This document shows, piece by piece, positions 24,863 through 34,960 of a DNA stretch of 64,000 nt. Each line of letters begins with the position of its first letter. Position 1 is the first letter of the stretch. Position numbers and translations under genes: made by a program. Under the pieces are notes generated by a model. It was not told the DNA's origin. It searched no databases and saw nothing but the letters and a program-made list of their open reading frames with translations. Source of the DNA: Bacteroidota bacterium (GTDB lineage: Bacteria; Bacteroidota; Bacteroidia; Flavobacteriales; Flavobacteriaceae); the NCBI GenBank assembly GCA_020161455.1, contig JAIUNZ010000001.1, forward strand, positions 124,001 to 188,000, written 5' to 3'.

Positions 24863-26137
24863 ATGACATTCACTACAATTCGAAAATATTTCAACATTAT
24901 TTTATTCCAAAAATTAATTGTTGCAGCAATATTAATAAGTATTCTTTCTTCATTTTTAGCCATTTCTTTAAAACACATTACTGAATATCTTGAACTGAGT
25001 TTTCTTTTAAAAGCTACAAAACAAAATTTTTTAATGTTTGTTTTTCCTATAATTGGTTTTTTTGTTATTCATTTTTTGCGTCACTATTTATTTAAAAAGA
25101 AAGAAAATAAAGGTATTAAAGAAATCTTTGATGCTACAAATTCCAAAAATAAAAGTTTACCTTTATACAAAGTGCCTTCACATTTTATAAACGGATTATT
25201 TACAGTAGCTTTTGGTGGTTCAACTGGAATTGAAGTTTCAACGGTTGTTGCTACAGCGGCTATTGGTGCTGCTACTCACAAAAAAGAAAATTTATTTAAA
25301 AACTACAAAACTGAATTAATTTGTGCTGGAATTACTGCCGGTATAACTATTTTGTTCAGTAGCCCAATTGCTGGAATTCTTTTTTCAATGGAGGTCATTG
25401 CTAAAAAGAAAAACAAGATTTTCTTCATCACCAATAGTATTGCACTAGCGGTTGCTTATGGCTTGTTATTGATTTTAGACGAAGAACCACTCTTTTCTGT
25501 AATCATTAAAAGTTGGAATTATTATGCCATCCCTTATTTTATTTTACTTGGAATTTTAGCCGGATTTAATTCTGTTTTACTTACTAAAATGGTTTTGTTT
25601 TTCAAAAAACAATTTTCTAAAATTGAAAATGATTTTCATAAAATTCTTTTGGGTTCATTTATCATAAGTGTATTACTTTTTATCCTTCCACAATTGTATG
25701 GTGATGGCTATCATGCGATGAAAGCACTATTTATTTCTGGCAAAACAGCATTTTCAATTTCTTTTATAGTTACATTTATAGGAATATTGATTTTAAAACC
25801 AATAATTACATCAGCTACGTTAGCTTCAGGTGGCGATGGTGGTGTCTTTGCTCCTAGCCTTTTCATTGGAGCATTTTTAGGATTTTTTGTAGCAACAGTT
25901 TTGAATACATATTTTAATCTTAATGTAATTCCTATAAATTTTATGGTACTTGGAATGGCCGCAGTATTGAGTGCTAGTCTTCATGCACCATACACTTCCT
26001 TATTTTTAGTTTGCGGAATGATAAATGATTATACTTTGTTTTTACCCATACTTATGGTTTGTTTTATTGCAAAATATACTTCAATGTTTCTGTATCCCTT
26101 TACCGTTTACACCTATTCTCCAGTCGTAACTAATTAG
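24863..26137 (+). CDS. ClC-family chloride channel / chloride-proton antiporter
   Basis: A 424-residue protein with about ten to eleven hydrophobic segments arranged as in ClC proteins. The third signature region reads GGDGGVFAPSLFIGAFLG (GxFxP motif, near residue 325), and the filter-lining GREGP region is present in the divergent form GGSTGIEVS (residues 118-126), with Glu124 at the position of the gating glutamate. Arg and Pro of the canonical GREGP are replaced by Ile and Ser. There are no C-terminal CBS domains. It probably exchanges chloride for protons across the inner membrane. Confidence 0.9.
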   Translation: MTFTTIRKYFNIILFQKLIVAAILISILSSFLAISLKHITEYLELSFLLKATKQNFLMFVFPIIGFFVIHFLRHYLFKKKENKGIKEIFDATNSKNKSLPLYKVPSHFINGLFTVAFGGSTGIEVSTVVATAAIGAATHKKENLFKNYKTELICAGITAGITILFSSPIAGILFSMEVIAKKKNKIFFITNSIALAVAYGLLLILDEEPLFSVIIKSWNYYAIPYFILLGILAGFNSVLLTKMVLFFKKQFSKIENDFHKILLGSFIISVLLFILPQLYGDGYHAMKALFISGKTAFSISFIVTFIGILILKPIITSATLASGGDGGVFAPSLFIGAFLGFFVATVLNTYFNLNVIPINFMVLGMAAVLSASLHAPYTSLFLVCGMINDYTLFLPILMVCFIAKYTSMFLYPFTVYTYSPVVTN

Positions 26138-26221
26138 TTTTTAAGGTGTCGTTTTTATTTTTAAAAAAAAGTAAAAACAAAAATAAGTTTACTAATTTTA
26201 CAACCAATTAATTTTTTTTCT

Positions 26222-26707
26222 ATGAAAAATAGACTGGTTAAATTAGCATTACTATTCCTCATTGCTTTAATGATTTCGTGCAATCAAAATTCAAAAAAGA
26301 AATTTGAAAAACTTCAACAAATCTCTTGGCTTGAAGGAAACTGGGAAAACAAACTTGACGATGGTCTTTTAATTGAAAAATGGAAAAAAAATAATGATAG
26401 CGTTTACTTAGGGAAAAGCTATTTTATTCGTGGAAATGATACACTTCATTTTGAAAGTATTGAATTAATCCAAAGAAATGATGACTTACTTTATATTCCA
26501 ACTGTTAAAGGTCAAAATAATAATGAACCTATAGAGTTTAAACTATCTAAAAGTACAGAAAACACATTCACTTTTGAAAATAGTTCTCACGATTACCCTC
26601 AAACTATTGAGTATAAAAAAGTAACCGATTCACAATTAAGTGCAACAGTTTCCGGTAATCAAGATGGAAAAGTAAGTTCTGATGTATATCTTTTAAACAA
26701 AAAATAA
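26222..26707 (+). CDS. DUF6265-like lipoprotein
   Basis: A 161-residue lipoprotein with lipobox ALMISC (Cys20). The mature domain begins with ISWLEGNWENKLDDG and contains SKSYF-like and NSSHDYPQTIEYKK segments, which match the DUF6265 family of small beta-barrel-like (lipocalin-shaped) proteins in Bacteroidota. Its function is unknown. It is a single gene with a clear terminator downstream. Confidence 0.78.
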   Translation: MKNRLVKLALLFLIALMISCNQNSKKKFEKLQQISWLEGNWENKLDDGLLIEKWKKNNDSVYLGKSYFIRGNDTLHFESIELIQRNDDLLYIPTVKGQNNNEPIEFKLSKSTENTFTFENSSHDYPQTIEYKKVTDSQLSATVSGNQDGKVSSDVYLLNKK

Positions 26708-26721
26708 TATATATTATCTAG

Positions 26722-26749
26722 TGCTCACAAATTTTGTGAGCATTTTTTT
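26722..26749 (+). terminator. Rho-independent terminator after the DUF6265 gene
   Basis: A 10-bp stem (TGCTCACAAA / TTTGTGAGCA) followed by seven T residues, 15 bases downstream of the stop codon. The core GCTCACAA sequence recurs in the terminator at 41283-41315. Confidence 0.85.
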
Positions 26750-26777
26750 GTTTAAACGTTATGGTTATTCAAATAAA

Positions 26778-26803
26778 AAACCGAGTTATTTCTAACTCGG
26801 TTT
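26778..26803 (-). terminator. Rho-independent terminator after dnaK
   Basis: An 11-bp perfect stem (AAACCGAGTTA / TAACTCGGTTT) with a 4-base loop; on the minus strand it is followed by a T-run, so it serves dnaK. Confidence 0.85.
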
Positions 26804-26829
26804 AAATATAGTAACCCTTAATTCAAAAA

Positions 26830-28713
26830 TTATTTCACCTCTTCAAAATCAACATCTTGTGTTTGATCGCCAGTAGCATCAGCTTGTGGTTGCGCTTCTT
26901 GAGATTGACCTTCGCCTTGTGCGTACATTGCTTCTGTAGCAACTTTCCAAGCAGCATTTACATTATCAAGACCTTTTTGAATTGCCTCTAAATCTTGATT
27001 TTGATGTGCCATTCTCAATTCTGTTAATGCCGATTCAATGCCTACTTTATGATCATCAGATAATTTCTCACCCAACTCCTTTAGTTGACTTTCTGTTTGG
27101 AAAATCATAGCATCGGCTTCGTTCATTTTTTCTGCTTTTTCTCTTGCAACTCTATCGTTTTCTGCGTTCATTTCAGCATCTTTTTTCATTCTTTCAATTT
27201 CTTCTGGTGTTAAACCAGAGGAAGCTTCGATACGAATGTCATGTGATTTTCCAGTTCCTTTATCAGTTGCTGAAACTTTGATGATACCATTAGCATCAAT
27301 GTCAAAAGTTACTTCAATTTGAGGAACACCTCTTGGTGCTGGTGGAATTCCATCTAAGTGGAAACGACCAATTGTTTTATTATCAGCAGCCATTGTTCTT
27401 TCTCCTTGAATTACGTGTATTTCAACACTTGGTTGATTGTCCGCTGCCGTAGAGAATACTTGTGATTTTTTAGTTGGAATAGTAGTATTCGACTCAATTA
27501 ATTTCGTCATCACATTACCCATAGTTTCAATTCCTAATGATAAAGGTGTAACATCTAATAACAATACATCTTTTACATCACCTGTTAAAACGCCACCTTG
27601 AATTGCTGCTCCAATAGCTACAACTTCATCAGGATTTACTCCTTTTGATGGTTTTTTTCCAAAGAATTTTTCTACTTGTTCTTGAATAACTGGCATTCGT
27701 GTAGAACCTCCAACTAAGATAACTTCATCAATATCTGAAGTTGATAAACCTGCATCTTTCAACGCTTTAGCAACTGGTTCCATTGAACGTTTTACTAATA
27801 TTTCTGCTAATTGTTCAAATTTAGCACGAGTTAAAGTTTTAACTAAGTGCTTAGGTCCTGAAGCTGTAGCGGTAACATATGGCAAGTTAATTTCGGTTTG
27901 TGTAGAAGATGATAATTCAATCTTTGCTTTTTCTGCAGCTTCTTTCAAACGTTGTAACGCCATAGGATCTTTTCGCAAATCTATTCCTTCTTCTGAGTTA
28001 AATTCGTTTGCCATCCAATCGATAATCACTTGGTCAAAATCGTCACCTCCTAAGTGAGTATCTCCATTAGTTGACAATACTTCAAAAACACCATCGCCCA
28101 ATTCCAATACTGAAATATCAAAAGTACCACCACCTAAATCGTAAACTGCTATTTTTTGATCTTTTCCTTTTTTGTCCAATCCATAAGCTAATGCCGCAGC
28201 AGTTGGCTCATTGATGATACGCATTACTTTTAATCCTGCAATTTCTCCAGCTTCTTTTGTAGCTTGACGTTGTGCATCATTAAAATAAGCAGGAACAGTA
28301 ATAACAGCTTCTGTAACGGTTTGTCCTAAATAATCTTCGGCCGTTTTTTTCATTTTTTGAAGTGTCATTGCTGACAATTCTTGTGGCGAATAAAGTCTTC
28401 CATCAATATCAACTCTTGGAGTATCATTGTCACCTTTTACCACTTTATATGCTACAGTCGATGCTTCTTTGGCACTTTCTGAATATTTATTACCCATAAA
28501 TCTCTTTATGGATGCTACAGTCTTAGTAGGATTAGTTACTGCTTGTCTTTTTGCTGGATCTCCTACTTTAATTTCGCCACCATCAACAAATGCTATTACT
28601 GACGGTGTTGTTCTTTTCCCTTCTGCATTAGCAATTACTACTGGTTCTCCACCTTCCATAACTGAAACACAAGAATTGGTTGTACCTAAATCGATACCAA
28701 TAATTTTTCCCAT
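26830..28713 (-). CDS. dnaK: Molecular chaperone DnaK (Hsp70)
   Basis: A 627-residue Hsp70 of standard length. The nucleotide-binding domain begins [20 protein letters not shown] and has the second phosphate motif [19 protein letters not shown] and [10 protein letters not shown]. The linker [16 protein letters not shown] precedes the substrate-binding domain, and the C-terminal lid ends with the Glu/Asp-rich tail QDVDFEEVK. DnaK refolds proteins with DnaJ and GrpE, neither of which is in the window. The upstream region has the short palindrome CACTTAAAGTG near 28752 but no CIRCE element. Confidence 0.98.
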   Translation of the reverse strand: MGKIIGIDLGTTNSCVSVMEGGEPVVIANAEGKRTTPSVIAFVDGGEIKVGDPAKRQAVTNPTKTVASIKRFMGNKYSESAKEASTVAYKVVKGDNDTPRVDIDGRLYSPQELSAMTLQKMKKTAEDYLGQTVTEAVITVPAYFNDAQRQATKEAGEIAGLKVMRIINEPTAAALAYGLDKKGKDQKIAVYDLGGGTFDISVLELGDGVFEVLSTNGDTHLGGDDFDQVIIDWMANEFNSEEGIDLRKDPMALQRLKEAAEKAKIELSSSTQTEINLPYVTATASGPKHLVKTLTRAKFEQLAEILVKRSMEPVAKALKDAGLSTSDIDEVILVGGSTRMPVIQEQVEKFFGKKPSKGVNPDEVVAIGAAIQGGVLTGDVKDVLLLDVTPLSLGIETMGNVMTKLIESNTTIPTKKSQVFSTAADNQPSVEIHVIQGERTMAADNKTIGRFHLDGIPPAPRGVPQIEVTFDIDANGIIKVSATDKGTGKSHDIRIEASSGLTPEEIERMKKDAEMNAENDRVAREKAEKMNEADAMIFQTESQLKELGEKLSDDHKVGIESALTELRMAHQNQDLEAIQKGLDNVNAAWKVATEAMYAQGEGQSQEAQPQADATGDQTQDVDFEEVK

Positions 28714-28916
28714 TTTATTTTCTTCTTTTTAATTTTAAATTTTATTATTTCACTTAAAGTGATTAGTGCGTTGTGTTGCACACTTACATTTAGTCAACAT
28801 TTATGCCAAGGAAGGAATGTGAATAAATTGTCAGTTTTGAAAGGACTAAGTATGACAAGATGACATCTAATATACGAAGCAAGAAGTACATGAGTAGAAG
28901 TTCAAGGTTTCAGATT

Positions 28917-29288
28917 TTATTTTGATTTTTTCAAAATTTCAAATCCAACAATGGTAAAATATCCCAAAATATAACAAAGTACATCATGCCATGAAAAAGA
29001 GGTGCCAATAATTATTTTAGCAAATTTATTATTTTGTAAACCTAATTCTTTGATACAATCTAAATATTGCAAAAACTCTACGACAAAAGCAAAAAACAAT
29101 ACATAAAAAGCTGTTTTCCATTTCGAAAACACCAAAATACTCATTACAAAACAATAGATTAAAATCACCACGAGATAATCGCCAAAATACGGTCGGATGA
29201 AACTATCGTTGACATATAATGCAATGAAAATCTCTGTGAATAAAAGCAAACAAAAAGCTATAAAATAATTTTGGTTGAATTTGAACAT
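28917..29288 (-). CDS. DUF2809-like membrane protein
   Basis: A protein of about 123 residues with four membrane helices. The signature RPYFGDYLVVILIYCF and the later segment GTSFSWHDVLCYILGY match DUF2809. Function is unknown. The ATG at 29288 (MFKFNQNYFIAF) is used; an in-frame TTG at 29309 would lie within the rho terminator stem. It reads in the same direction as rho, 42 bases after it. Confidence 0.8.
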   Translation of the reverse strand: MFKFNQNYFIAFCLLLFTEIFIALYVNDSFIRPYFGDYLVVILIYCFVMSILVFSKWKTAFYVLFFAFVVEFLQYLDCIKELGLQNNKFAKIIIGTSFSWHDVLCYILGYFTIVGFEILKKSK

Positions 29289-29301
29289 TGTCTTAAAAAA
29301 A

Positions 29302-29321
29302 AATCCCAAAAAATTGGGATT
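29302..29321 (-). terminator. Rho-independent terminator of the rho gene itself
   Basis: An 8-bp stem (AATCCCAA / TTGGGATT) with a 4-base loop and a following T9 on the minus strand, 10 bases after the rho stop. The gene for Rho is thus ended by an intrinsic terminator. Confidence 0.75.
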
Positions 29322-29330
29322 GTAATTATT

Positions 29331-31010
29331 TTAGTCATTCATCGAAATAAGGAATTCTTGATTGTTTCTGGTTTTCTTAATCTTGTCATTAATAGTATCC
29401 ATTGCTTCCACTGGATTCATGTCTGCAAGGAATTTTCTAAGTATCCACATTCTTTTTAATGTATTTTCGTCTAATAATAAATCATCTCGACGCGTACTTG
29501 AAGACGTTAAATCAATAGCAGGGAAAATTCTACGGTTGGCAATTTTTCTATCCAATTGCAGTTCCATATTTCCTGTTCCTTTAAATTCTTCAAAGATTAC
29601 TTCGTCCATTTTTGATCCAGTTTCTGTTAAAGCCGTAGCAATTATACTTAATGAACCACCGTTTTCTACATTACGAGCTGCACCAAAGAAACGTTTTGGT
29701 TTCTGCAAAGCATTGGCATCTACTCCACCCGAAAGTACTTTTCCAGATGCGGGTTGTACTGTGTTATAAGCTCTAGCTAATCGCGTAATTGAATCTAATA
29801 AGATTACAACATCATGACCGCATTCTACCAATCGTTTTGATTTTTCGAGAACTATATTGGCAATTTTAACATGCTCCATTGGTTCTCTATCGAAAGTAGA
29901 TGCAATTACTTCACCACGAACACTTCGTTGCATATCAGTTACTTCTTCCGGACGTTCATCTATTAATAAAACAATTAAGTAAACTTCGGGATGATTGGCA
30001 GCAATGGCATTTGCAATGTCTTTTAAAAGCATTGTCTTACCCGTTTTTGGTTGGGCCACAATCATTCCACGTTGTCCTTTTCCAATTGGAGAAAACAAAT
30101 CGATAATTCGTGTAGAAATACTTGTATGTTTTTCGGCAATATTAAATTTCTCTTTTGGAAATATAGGAGTTAGATGTTCAAAAGAAACTCTATCCCTAAC
30201 TACTTGTGGATCATGCCCGTTAATTTTTAAAACGCGAACTAAAGGAAAAAATTTCTCTCCTTCTTTTGGCGGTCGAACTACACCTTTTACAGTATCACCA
30301 GTTTTCAAACCAAACAAACGAATTTGGGAAGTTGACAAATAAATATCGTCTGGCGATGCCAAATAATTATAATCTGAAGAACGTAAAAACCCATAACCAT
30401 CAGGCATCATTTCAAGAACGCCTTCACTTTCTATAATTCCGTCAAACTCATAATCGGCATCGCGAAAATTTTGTTTCTTTCCCTTATAATTTGGATTGTT
30501 GTTATTGGCTTTTTCGTTAGGATTTGAATTTCCATTACCATTTTGATGATTGTGTTTTGGAACTCTTGGTTGATTTTTTTCTTGACTTGAAGAATCAGCA
30601 ACAACTTCTTCTTTTGCGTTTTCTTCAACCTTTTCAGGAGGAATTGAACTGGATTTTTTTTCAAAAACTGGTTTTTTAAATTTAGAACCTTTTTCTTTTG
30701 CTTCAGGTTTCTTAGTTTCTGTAGTTGTAAGATTCTCACTAGGAGTTTCATTTGCAAACAATTCACCTTGTTTTTCTACTTTTTCAGAAGTTTCATCGGC
30801 AGTAATTCTACTGCGTTTTGGCTTTTCCAACTTAGGTTTAGCTATAACTTTGGGCTTTTCAGTTGCTTCGGTTGCGTTATTTTGTTGTGCTAAAATATCC
30901 TCAATGAGTTTATCTTTTTTTACACCGGTAACTTTTATAGTTTTTGCCAATTTGGCAATTTCTTGAAGCTCAGCAAGCTTCATTTCTTTTAAGGCAGAAA
31001 TATCAAACAT
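29331..31010 (-). CDS. rho: Transcription termination factor Rho with long disordered N-terminal insert
   Basis: Rho is the hexameric ATP-dependent RNA translocase that ends transcription. The N-terminal Rho_N/SAP-like helix ([19 protein letters not shown]) is followed by about 150 low-complexity residues rich in Lys, Glu, Asn and Ser (residues about 45-195), absent from the 419-residue E. coli protein. The RNA-binding cold-shock domain ([20 protein letters not shown]) then precedes the ATPase, with Walker [15 protein letters not shown] and Walker [17 protein letters not shown]. The arginine finger, Q-loop and R-loop regions are intact. Total length is 559. Such inserts are usual in Bacteroidota and, in Bacteroides, have been linked to condensate formation. 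Confidence 0.97.
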   Translation of the reverse strand: MFDISALKEMKLAELQEIAKLAKTIKVTGVKKDKLIEDILAQQNNATEATEKPKVIAKPKLEKPKRSRITADETSEKVEKQGELFANETPSENLTTTETKKPEAKEKGSKFKKPVFEKKSSSIPPEKVEENAKEEVVADSSSQEKNQPRVPKHNHQNGNGNSNPNEKANNNNPNYKGKKQNFRDADYEFDGIIESEGVLEMMPDGYGFLRSSDYNYLASPDDIYLSTSQIRLFGLKTGDTVKGVVRPPKEGEKFFPLVRVLKINGHDPQVVRDRVSFEHLTPIFPKEKFNIAEKHTSISTRIIDLFSPIGKGQRGMIVAQPKTGKTMLLKDIANAIAANHPEVYLIVLLIDERPEEVTDMQRSVRGEVIASTFDREPMEHVKIANIVLEKSKRLVECGHDVVILLDSITRLARAYNTVQPASGKVLSGGVDANALQKPKRFFGAARNVENGGSLSIIATALTETGSKMDEVIFEEFKGTGNMELQLDRKIANRRIFPAIDLTSSSTRRDDLLLDENTLKRMWILRKFLADMNPVEAMDTINDKIKKTRNNQEFLISMND

Positions 31011-31171
31011 GAATGTCCTTTGTGGTATTAAATTAGTTTAAAAAGGAAATAAAAAAATAAGTAGAAAAATGTATCTTTTAATCGTCCGTAGGATGAAGTA
31101 CTTACGGTTTTGCCATGCAATAATACAAATAAAATTTTAGGTTGCAATAGTATTTATTAAAAAAGAAACTT

Positions 31172-31179
31172 TATTTTTG
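31172..31179 (+). promoter_or_regulatory. Possible -7 element TATTTTTG before the DUF4293 gene
   Basis: TATTTTTG fits TAnnTTTG and lies 18 bases before the ATG at 31197. The nearest TTG (31142-31144) is 27 bases away, further than usual. Confidence 0.4.
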
Positions 31180-31196
31180 TACTTCAAATTTTGAAA

Positions 31197-31604
31197 ATGT
31201 TTAGACCACAAACCTATTACTTAATCGGTGTATTACTAATAAATGGCATCTTGCCCTTTGTTTTTCCACTGTGGAAACTTGATGGAAAAGAAGTTTATTT
31301 TATGTCAAATGTTGCTTATTCGTCATTATTTGGATTAAGTATAGTTCTATCACTACTAAGCATTTTATCGCATACAAAAAGACAACAGCAATTTGTCATG
31401 GGCAGATTGAACATAATATTGAATTTAATTTTATTAGGATTATTTGTATATCATACACTAAATGCATCTGGAGGAACGACTGCTGTTCCAGAGAAAGGTG
31501 TTGGGATGTTCTTACCTATTTTTTCTATCGTACTTTTGGTTTTGGCAAACAAAGCCATTAAAAAGGATGAAGATCTCGTAAAATCTGTAGATAGATTACG
31601 ATAA
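31197..31604 (+). CDS. DUF4293-like four-helix membrane protein
   Basis: A protein of about 135 residues with four membrane helices (TYYLIGVLLINGILPFVFPL, SSLFGLSIVLSLLSILSH, LNIILNLILLGLFVYHTL, FLPIFSIVLLVLANKAI) and a short charged C-terminal tail. Position divergent from rho and the size match the DUF4293 family, found next to rho in many flavobacteria. The ATG at 31197 is preferred to the TTG two codons upstream. Confidence 0.8.
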   Translation: MFRPQTYYLIGVLLINGILPFVFPLWKLDGKEVYFMSNVAYSSLFGLSIVLSLLSILSHTKRQQQFVMGRLNIILNLILLGLFVYHTLNASGGTTAVPEKGVGMFLPIFSIVLLVLANKAIKKDEDLVKSVDRLR

Positions 31605-31632
31605 ACCTATAAACTTAGTTTTTTAGTGCTGC

Positions 31633-31662
31633 AAAAAACCCAAACTTTCGTTTGGGTTTTTT
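31633..31662. terminator. Bidirectional terminator, 13-bp stem
   Basis: Arms AAAAAACCCAAAC and GTTTGGGTTTTTT with a 4-base TTTC loop, 28 bases after the DUF4293 stop. A- and T-runs on both sides allow use from either direction; the facing gene is the phosphoesterase. Confidence 0.9.
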
Positions 31663-31777
31663 ATTTGAAATTGCTTCCCAGCTTTAAAAACAATAAAAAC
31701 CCAATATAGAGGTATATTAATTATTGATTTTTGATTTTGAAATTACAAACAGAACATTAACCACCACCAACCGACCA

Positions 31778-32272
31778 CTACTTCTTCCCTATTTCAATTA
31801 CTTCTAAGTTCTGGATTTTTTCGCCTTCAATTTCAAATCGCAACATCGTTCGCACTTGATGGAAGCCATGAATTCCGGCTGCACCAGGATTCATGTGTAA
31901 TAAATTTAATTTTTTATCGAACTGCACTTTAAGTATATGTGAATGACCACAAATAAATAATTTAGGAGGATTTTTACTTATTTCTTCTCTAATCGTTTGA
32001 TTGTATTTTCCAGGATAACCACCAATATGTGTAATCCAAACATCGATATTTTCGCAAAAAAAACGATTGTTCAACGGAAACTCCATCCTTGCTTTGTCAT
32101 CGTCAATGTTACCATAAACGGCTCGAAGTGGCTTTAATTTTTTAATTTCATCTGTAACTTGTAAGTTTCCAATATCTCCAGCATGCCAAATTTCATCTGC
32201 CAAACGAACATATTTTAAAATGGTTTCGTCAATATGACTGTGTGTATCGGAAAGTAAAAGAATTTTTATCAT
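31778..32272 (-). CDS. YfcE/MJ0936-type metallophosphoesterase
   Basis: A 164-residue calcineurin-like phosphoesterase. All metal-binding blocks are present: DTHSH (residues 9-13), HAGDIGN (about 35-41), YGNIDD (about 54-59), THIGGYPG and the terminal GHSHILK. Members hydrolyse phosphodiesters or phosphomonoesters with two metal ions (Mn or Ni), and some prefer 2',3'- or 3',5'-cyclic nucleotides. The physiological substrate is unknown. A reverse -7 element (CAAAAATA, 32278-32285) lies immediately upstream. If used, it would give a transcript with almost no leader. Confidence 0.88.
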   Translation of the reverse strand: MIKILLLSDTHSHIDETILKYVRLADEIWHAGDIGNLQVTDEIKKLKPLRAVYGNIDDDKARMEFPLNNRFFCENIDVWITHIGGYPGKYNQTIREEISKNPPKLFICGHSHILKVQFDKKLNLLHMNPGAAGIHGFHQVRTMLRFEIEGEKIQNLEVIEIGKK

Positions 32273-32277
32273 AAATA

Positions 32278-32285
32278 CAAAAATA
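32278..32285 (-). promoter_or_regulatory. Possible -7 element for the metallophosphoesterase
   Basis: CAAAAATA is the reverse of TATTTTTG. It lies only 5 bases from the ATG at 32272, so the transcript would be leaderless or nearly so; it may be coincidental. Confidence 0.25.
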
Positions 32286-32335
32286 TAAAAAAAATGGGCT
32301 ACAAACTTTTAAGGTATTAAAACATAAAATCTTTG

Positions 32336-32343
32336 TAAATTTG
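32336..32343 (+). promoter_or_regulatory. Possible -7 element TAAATTTG for truA
   Basis: TAAATTTG fits TAnnTTTG. It overlaps the first possible TTG start (32341), which supports the later TTG at 32392 as the true start. Confidence 0.4.
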
Positions 32344-32391
32344 CGAGATACAAACTCGAAATCCACAACACGAAACCCGAAAATTATACTT

Positions 32392-33126
32392 TTGAGACAT
32401 TTCATTCACTTAGCCTACAAAGGAACCAATTATCATGGTTGGCAATCGCAACCAAACGCCATTTCGGTTCAAGAAGTTTTAGAGAAAGCATTGCAAATTA
32501 TACTCCGAAAATCAATTGCAATTGTAGCTGCTGGTAGAACAGATGCTGGTGTTCATGCCAAAGAAATGTATGCTCATTTTGATTTTGATGAAATCATTAA
32601 TGTAGAAAAATTAGTAAAAAAACTAAATTCTTTTCTTCCAAAAGACATTGCTATTTTTAAAATCATCAAAGTTCATGATACTGCACATGCCCGATTTGAT
32701 GCAGTCAAGAGAACATACCAATACCACATTCATACTCAAAAAAATGCATTTGAATGTAATGATAGTTGGTATTTCGCTCAAAATATCAATATTGAAAAAA
32801 TGAATGAAGCTTGTAAAATACTTTTCGCATACACCGATTTTGAATGTTTTTCTAAAATACATACTGATGTAAATACTTTTGATTGTAAAATCTATGAAGC
32901 TTTTTGGCAACAAAAAGAAAATCAATTGGTTTTTACCATAGCGGCCGACCGGTTTCTTAGGAATATGGTTCGTGCAATTGTAGGAACATTGATAAATATT
33001 GGTTTGGAAAAAGTATCTTTAGAAGATTTCAAAAAAATCATTGAAAGTAAAGATCGAGCAAAAGCTGGGTTTTCAGTTCCAGCTCATGGTTTGTATTTGA
33101 CAAAAATTGAGTATGCGTATTTGTAA
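32392..33126 (+). CDS. truA: tRNA pseudouridine(38-40) synthase TruA
   Basis: TruA converts U38-U40 of the tRNA anticodon arm to pseudouridine. The catalytic Asp51 lies in AAGRTDAGVHAKEM. Other family blocks are HFIHLAYKGTNYHGWQSQPN (start), ADRFLRNMVRAIVGTL and AGFSVPAHGLYL. There is no ATG at the beginning: the TTG at 32392 gives the normal start (M)RHFIHLAYKG, whereas the open frame upstream to 32341 (NSKSTTRNPKII) reads like intergenic sequence. Length from this start is 244 residues, usual for the family. The MsbA-like gene follows 47 bases downstream. Confidence 0.93.
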   Translation: MRHFIHLAYKGTNYHGWQSQPNAISVQEVLEKALQIILRKSIAIVAAGRTDAGVHAKEMYAHFDFDEIINVEKLVKKLNSFLPKDIAIFKIIKVHDTAHARFDAVKRTYQYHIHTQKNAFECNDSWYFAQNINIEKMNEACKILFAYTDFECFSKIHTDVNTFDCKIYEAFWQQKENQLVFTIAADRFLRNMVRAIVGTLINIGLEKVSLEDFKKIIESKDRAKAGFSVPAHGLYLTKIEYAYL

Positions 33127-33173
33127 ATGAAACTTGGAAGATAGAATTTAGAATTTAATATTTTATAAAATTG

Positions 33174-34931
33174 ATGGAAGCAAAAGCGTTTGATTCAAAT
33201 TTGTTTAAACGAATTTTAAAATATACCAAACCTTACAGAGCAAGGTTTTATGGTGTGATTGCATTTGCCATTTTTTTATCTGTTTTTGCAGCACTTCGAC
33301 CGCTTTTATTGAAGCATACTGTTGATGATTATCTTAAACCAAAAGATGAACACGGATTGTTATTTTATGTAATGTTAATGGCAATAGTCTTATTGTTAGA
33401 AGTTTTTTCACAGTTCTATTTTGTTTATTGGGCAAACTGGCTTGGGCAAGACATCATCAAAGATATTCGTATAAAATTGTTCAAACACATGCTAAGTTTC
33501 AGAATGAAATATTTTGATAACTCACCGGTTGGAATGCTTGTTACCCGTTCTGTTTCTGACATTGAACAAATTGCACGTATTTTTAGTCAAGGATTATTTA
33601 TGATTATTAGTGATTTGCTAAAAATGATTGTTATTCTTGGCTTTATGTTCTATATGAATTGGCGTTTGACTTGGATTGTAATTTTAGCCATGCCTGTTTT
33701 AGTATATGCTACTCGAAAATTTCAACGAAAAATGCAAGTCGCTTTTGAAGAAGTAAGAACTCAAGTGGCAAACATGAATACTTTTGTGCAAGAACGAGTT
33801 ACTGGAATGAAAATTGTTCAATTTTTTAGTCGAGAAGAAATTGAATATCAAAAATTTAAAGCCATAAATGAAAAGCACAAAAAAGCTTGGATAAAAACCA
33901 TTTTATACAACTCTATCTTTTTTCCTATTGCTGATTTTATATCCTCGTTTACTCTTGGAGCTGTCGTTATATATGGCGGTTTTCAAATTTTAGATGGTGA
34001 TAAATTTACCACTTTTGGCGATTTATTTTCTTACACTATGTTTATAAGCATGTTGTTTAATCCTCTGCGACAAATTGCTGATAAATTTAATGAAATGCAA
34101 ATGGGCATGATTGCTGCCAATCGTGTGTTTGATATTATTGATAGTACTGATACTATTCAAAGCAATGGAATCAAAGTGGCACCACATTTTGAAGGAATTA
34201 TCAGTTTTCAAAATGTTCGATTCGGTTATATTGAGGAAGAAGAAGTTTTGAAAGGAATAAATTTAGAGGTTAAATCGGGTGAAACGATTGCAATTGTGGG
34301 TTCAACTGGCGCTGGAAAATCTACGATTATCAATTTACTAAACCGTTTTTATGAAATAAATTCAGGAACGATTACTATTGACAATCAAAATATACAAGAA
34401 TTTGAATTAGAGAGTTTGCGGAAACAAATTGCAATTGTACTTCAAGATGTTTTTCTTTTTGCTGATACTATTTATAACAATATTACTTTAAACAATCCAG
34501 AAATAAGTCGTGAAGAAGTAATTTCTGCTGCAAAAAAAATAGGTATTCATGATTTTTTAATTTCTCTTCCAAATGGTTATGATTATAATGTCAAAGAACG
34601 TGGCGTTATGCTTTCTTCTGGGCAAAGGCAATTAATTGCTTTTCTTCGGGCATATGTTAGTAATCCGAGTATTTTAATTTTAGATGAAGCAACATCTTCT
34701 ATTGACACTTATAGTGAAGAATTGATTCAAAAAGCAACCGAAAAAATTACACAAGGCAGAACTTCCATCGTTATAGCCCATCGATTGGCAACAATAATAA
34801 ATGCAGACAAAATTGTAGTGATGGACAAAGGAGAAATTGTAGAGTTAGGAACGCATCAAGAATTACTATTAAAACAGAACGGATACTACAAAAAATTATA
34901 TGATGCACAGTTTTCGAGTGAAGTAATTTAA
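33174..34931 (+). CDS. MsbA-like ABC exporter (fused membrane and ATPase domains)
   Basis: A protein of about 585 residues: a six-helix transmembrane domain (residues about 20-310) and a C-terminal ATPase. The ATPase has Walker A IVGSTGAGKSTIINLLNR, Q-loop IVLQDVFLFAD, the signature MLSSGQRQLIAFLRA (LSGGQ-like, with Ser for Gly), Walker B ILILDEATSSID and the H-loop IAHRLATI. Such homodimeric exporters move lipid A, lipids or drugs outwards. The start used is ATG at 33174; the TTG just before it is less likely. The close spacing to truA is probably not functional. Confidence 0.92.
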   Translation: MEAKAFDSNLFKRILKYTKPYRARFYGVIAFAIFLSVFAALRPLLLKHTVDDYLKPKDEHGLLFYVMLMAIVLLLEVFSQFYFVYWANWLGQDIIKDIRIKLFKHMLSFRMKYFDNSPVGMLVTRSVSDIEQIARIFSQGLFMIISDLLKMIVILGFMFYMNWRLTWIVILAMPVLVYATRKFQRKMQVAFEEVRTQVANMNTFVQERVTGMKIVQFFSREEIEYQKFKAINEKHKKAWIKTILYNSIFFPIADFISSFTLGAVVIYGGFQILDGDKFTTFGDLFSYTMFISMLFNPLRQIADKFNEMQMGMIAANRVFDIIDSTDTIQSNGIKVAPHFEGIISFQNVRFGYIEEEEVLKGINLEVKSGETIAIVGSTGAGKSTIINLLNRFYEINSGTITIDNQNIQEFELESLRKQIAIVLQDVFLFADTIYNNITLNNPEISREEVISAAKKIGIHDFLISLPNGYDYNVKERGVMLSSGQRQLIAFLRAYVSNPSILILDEATSSIDTYSEELIQKATEKITQGRTSIVIAHRLATIINADKIVVMDKGEIVELGTHQELLLKQNGYYKKLYDAQFSSEVI

Positions 34932-34960
34932 ATATTTCACACAATTTGAATATTATTGAT

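Noticed and set aside
28740-28800. CIRCE-type heat-shock operator before dnaK
   Set aside because: Only a short palindrome (CACTTAAAGTG) is present; the CIRCE consensus is absent.
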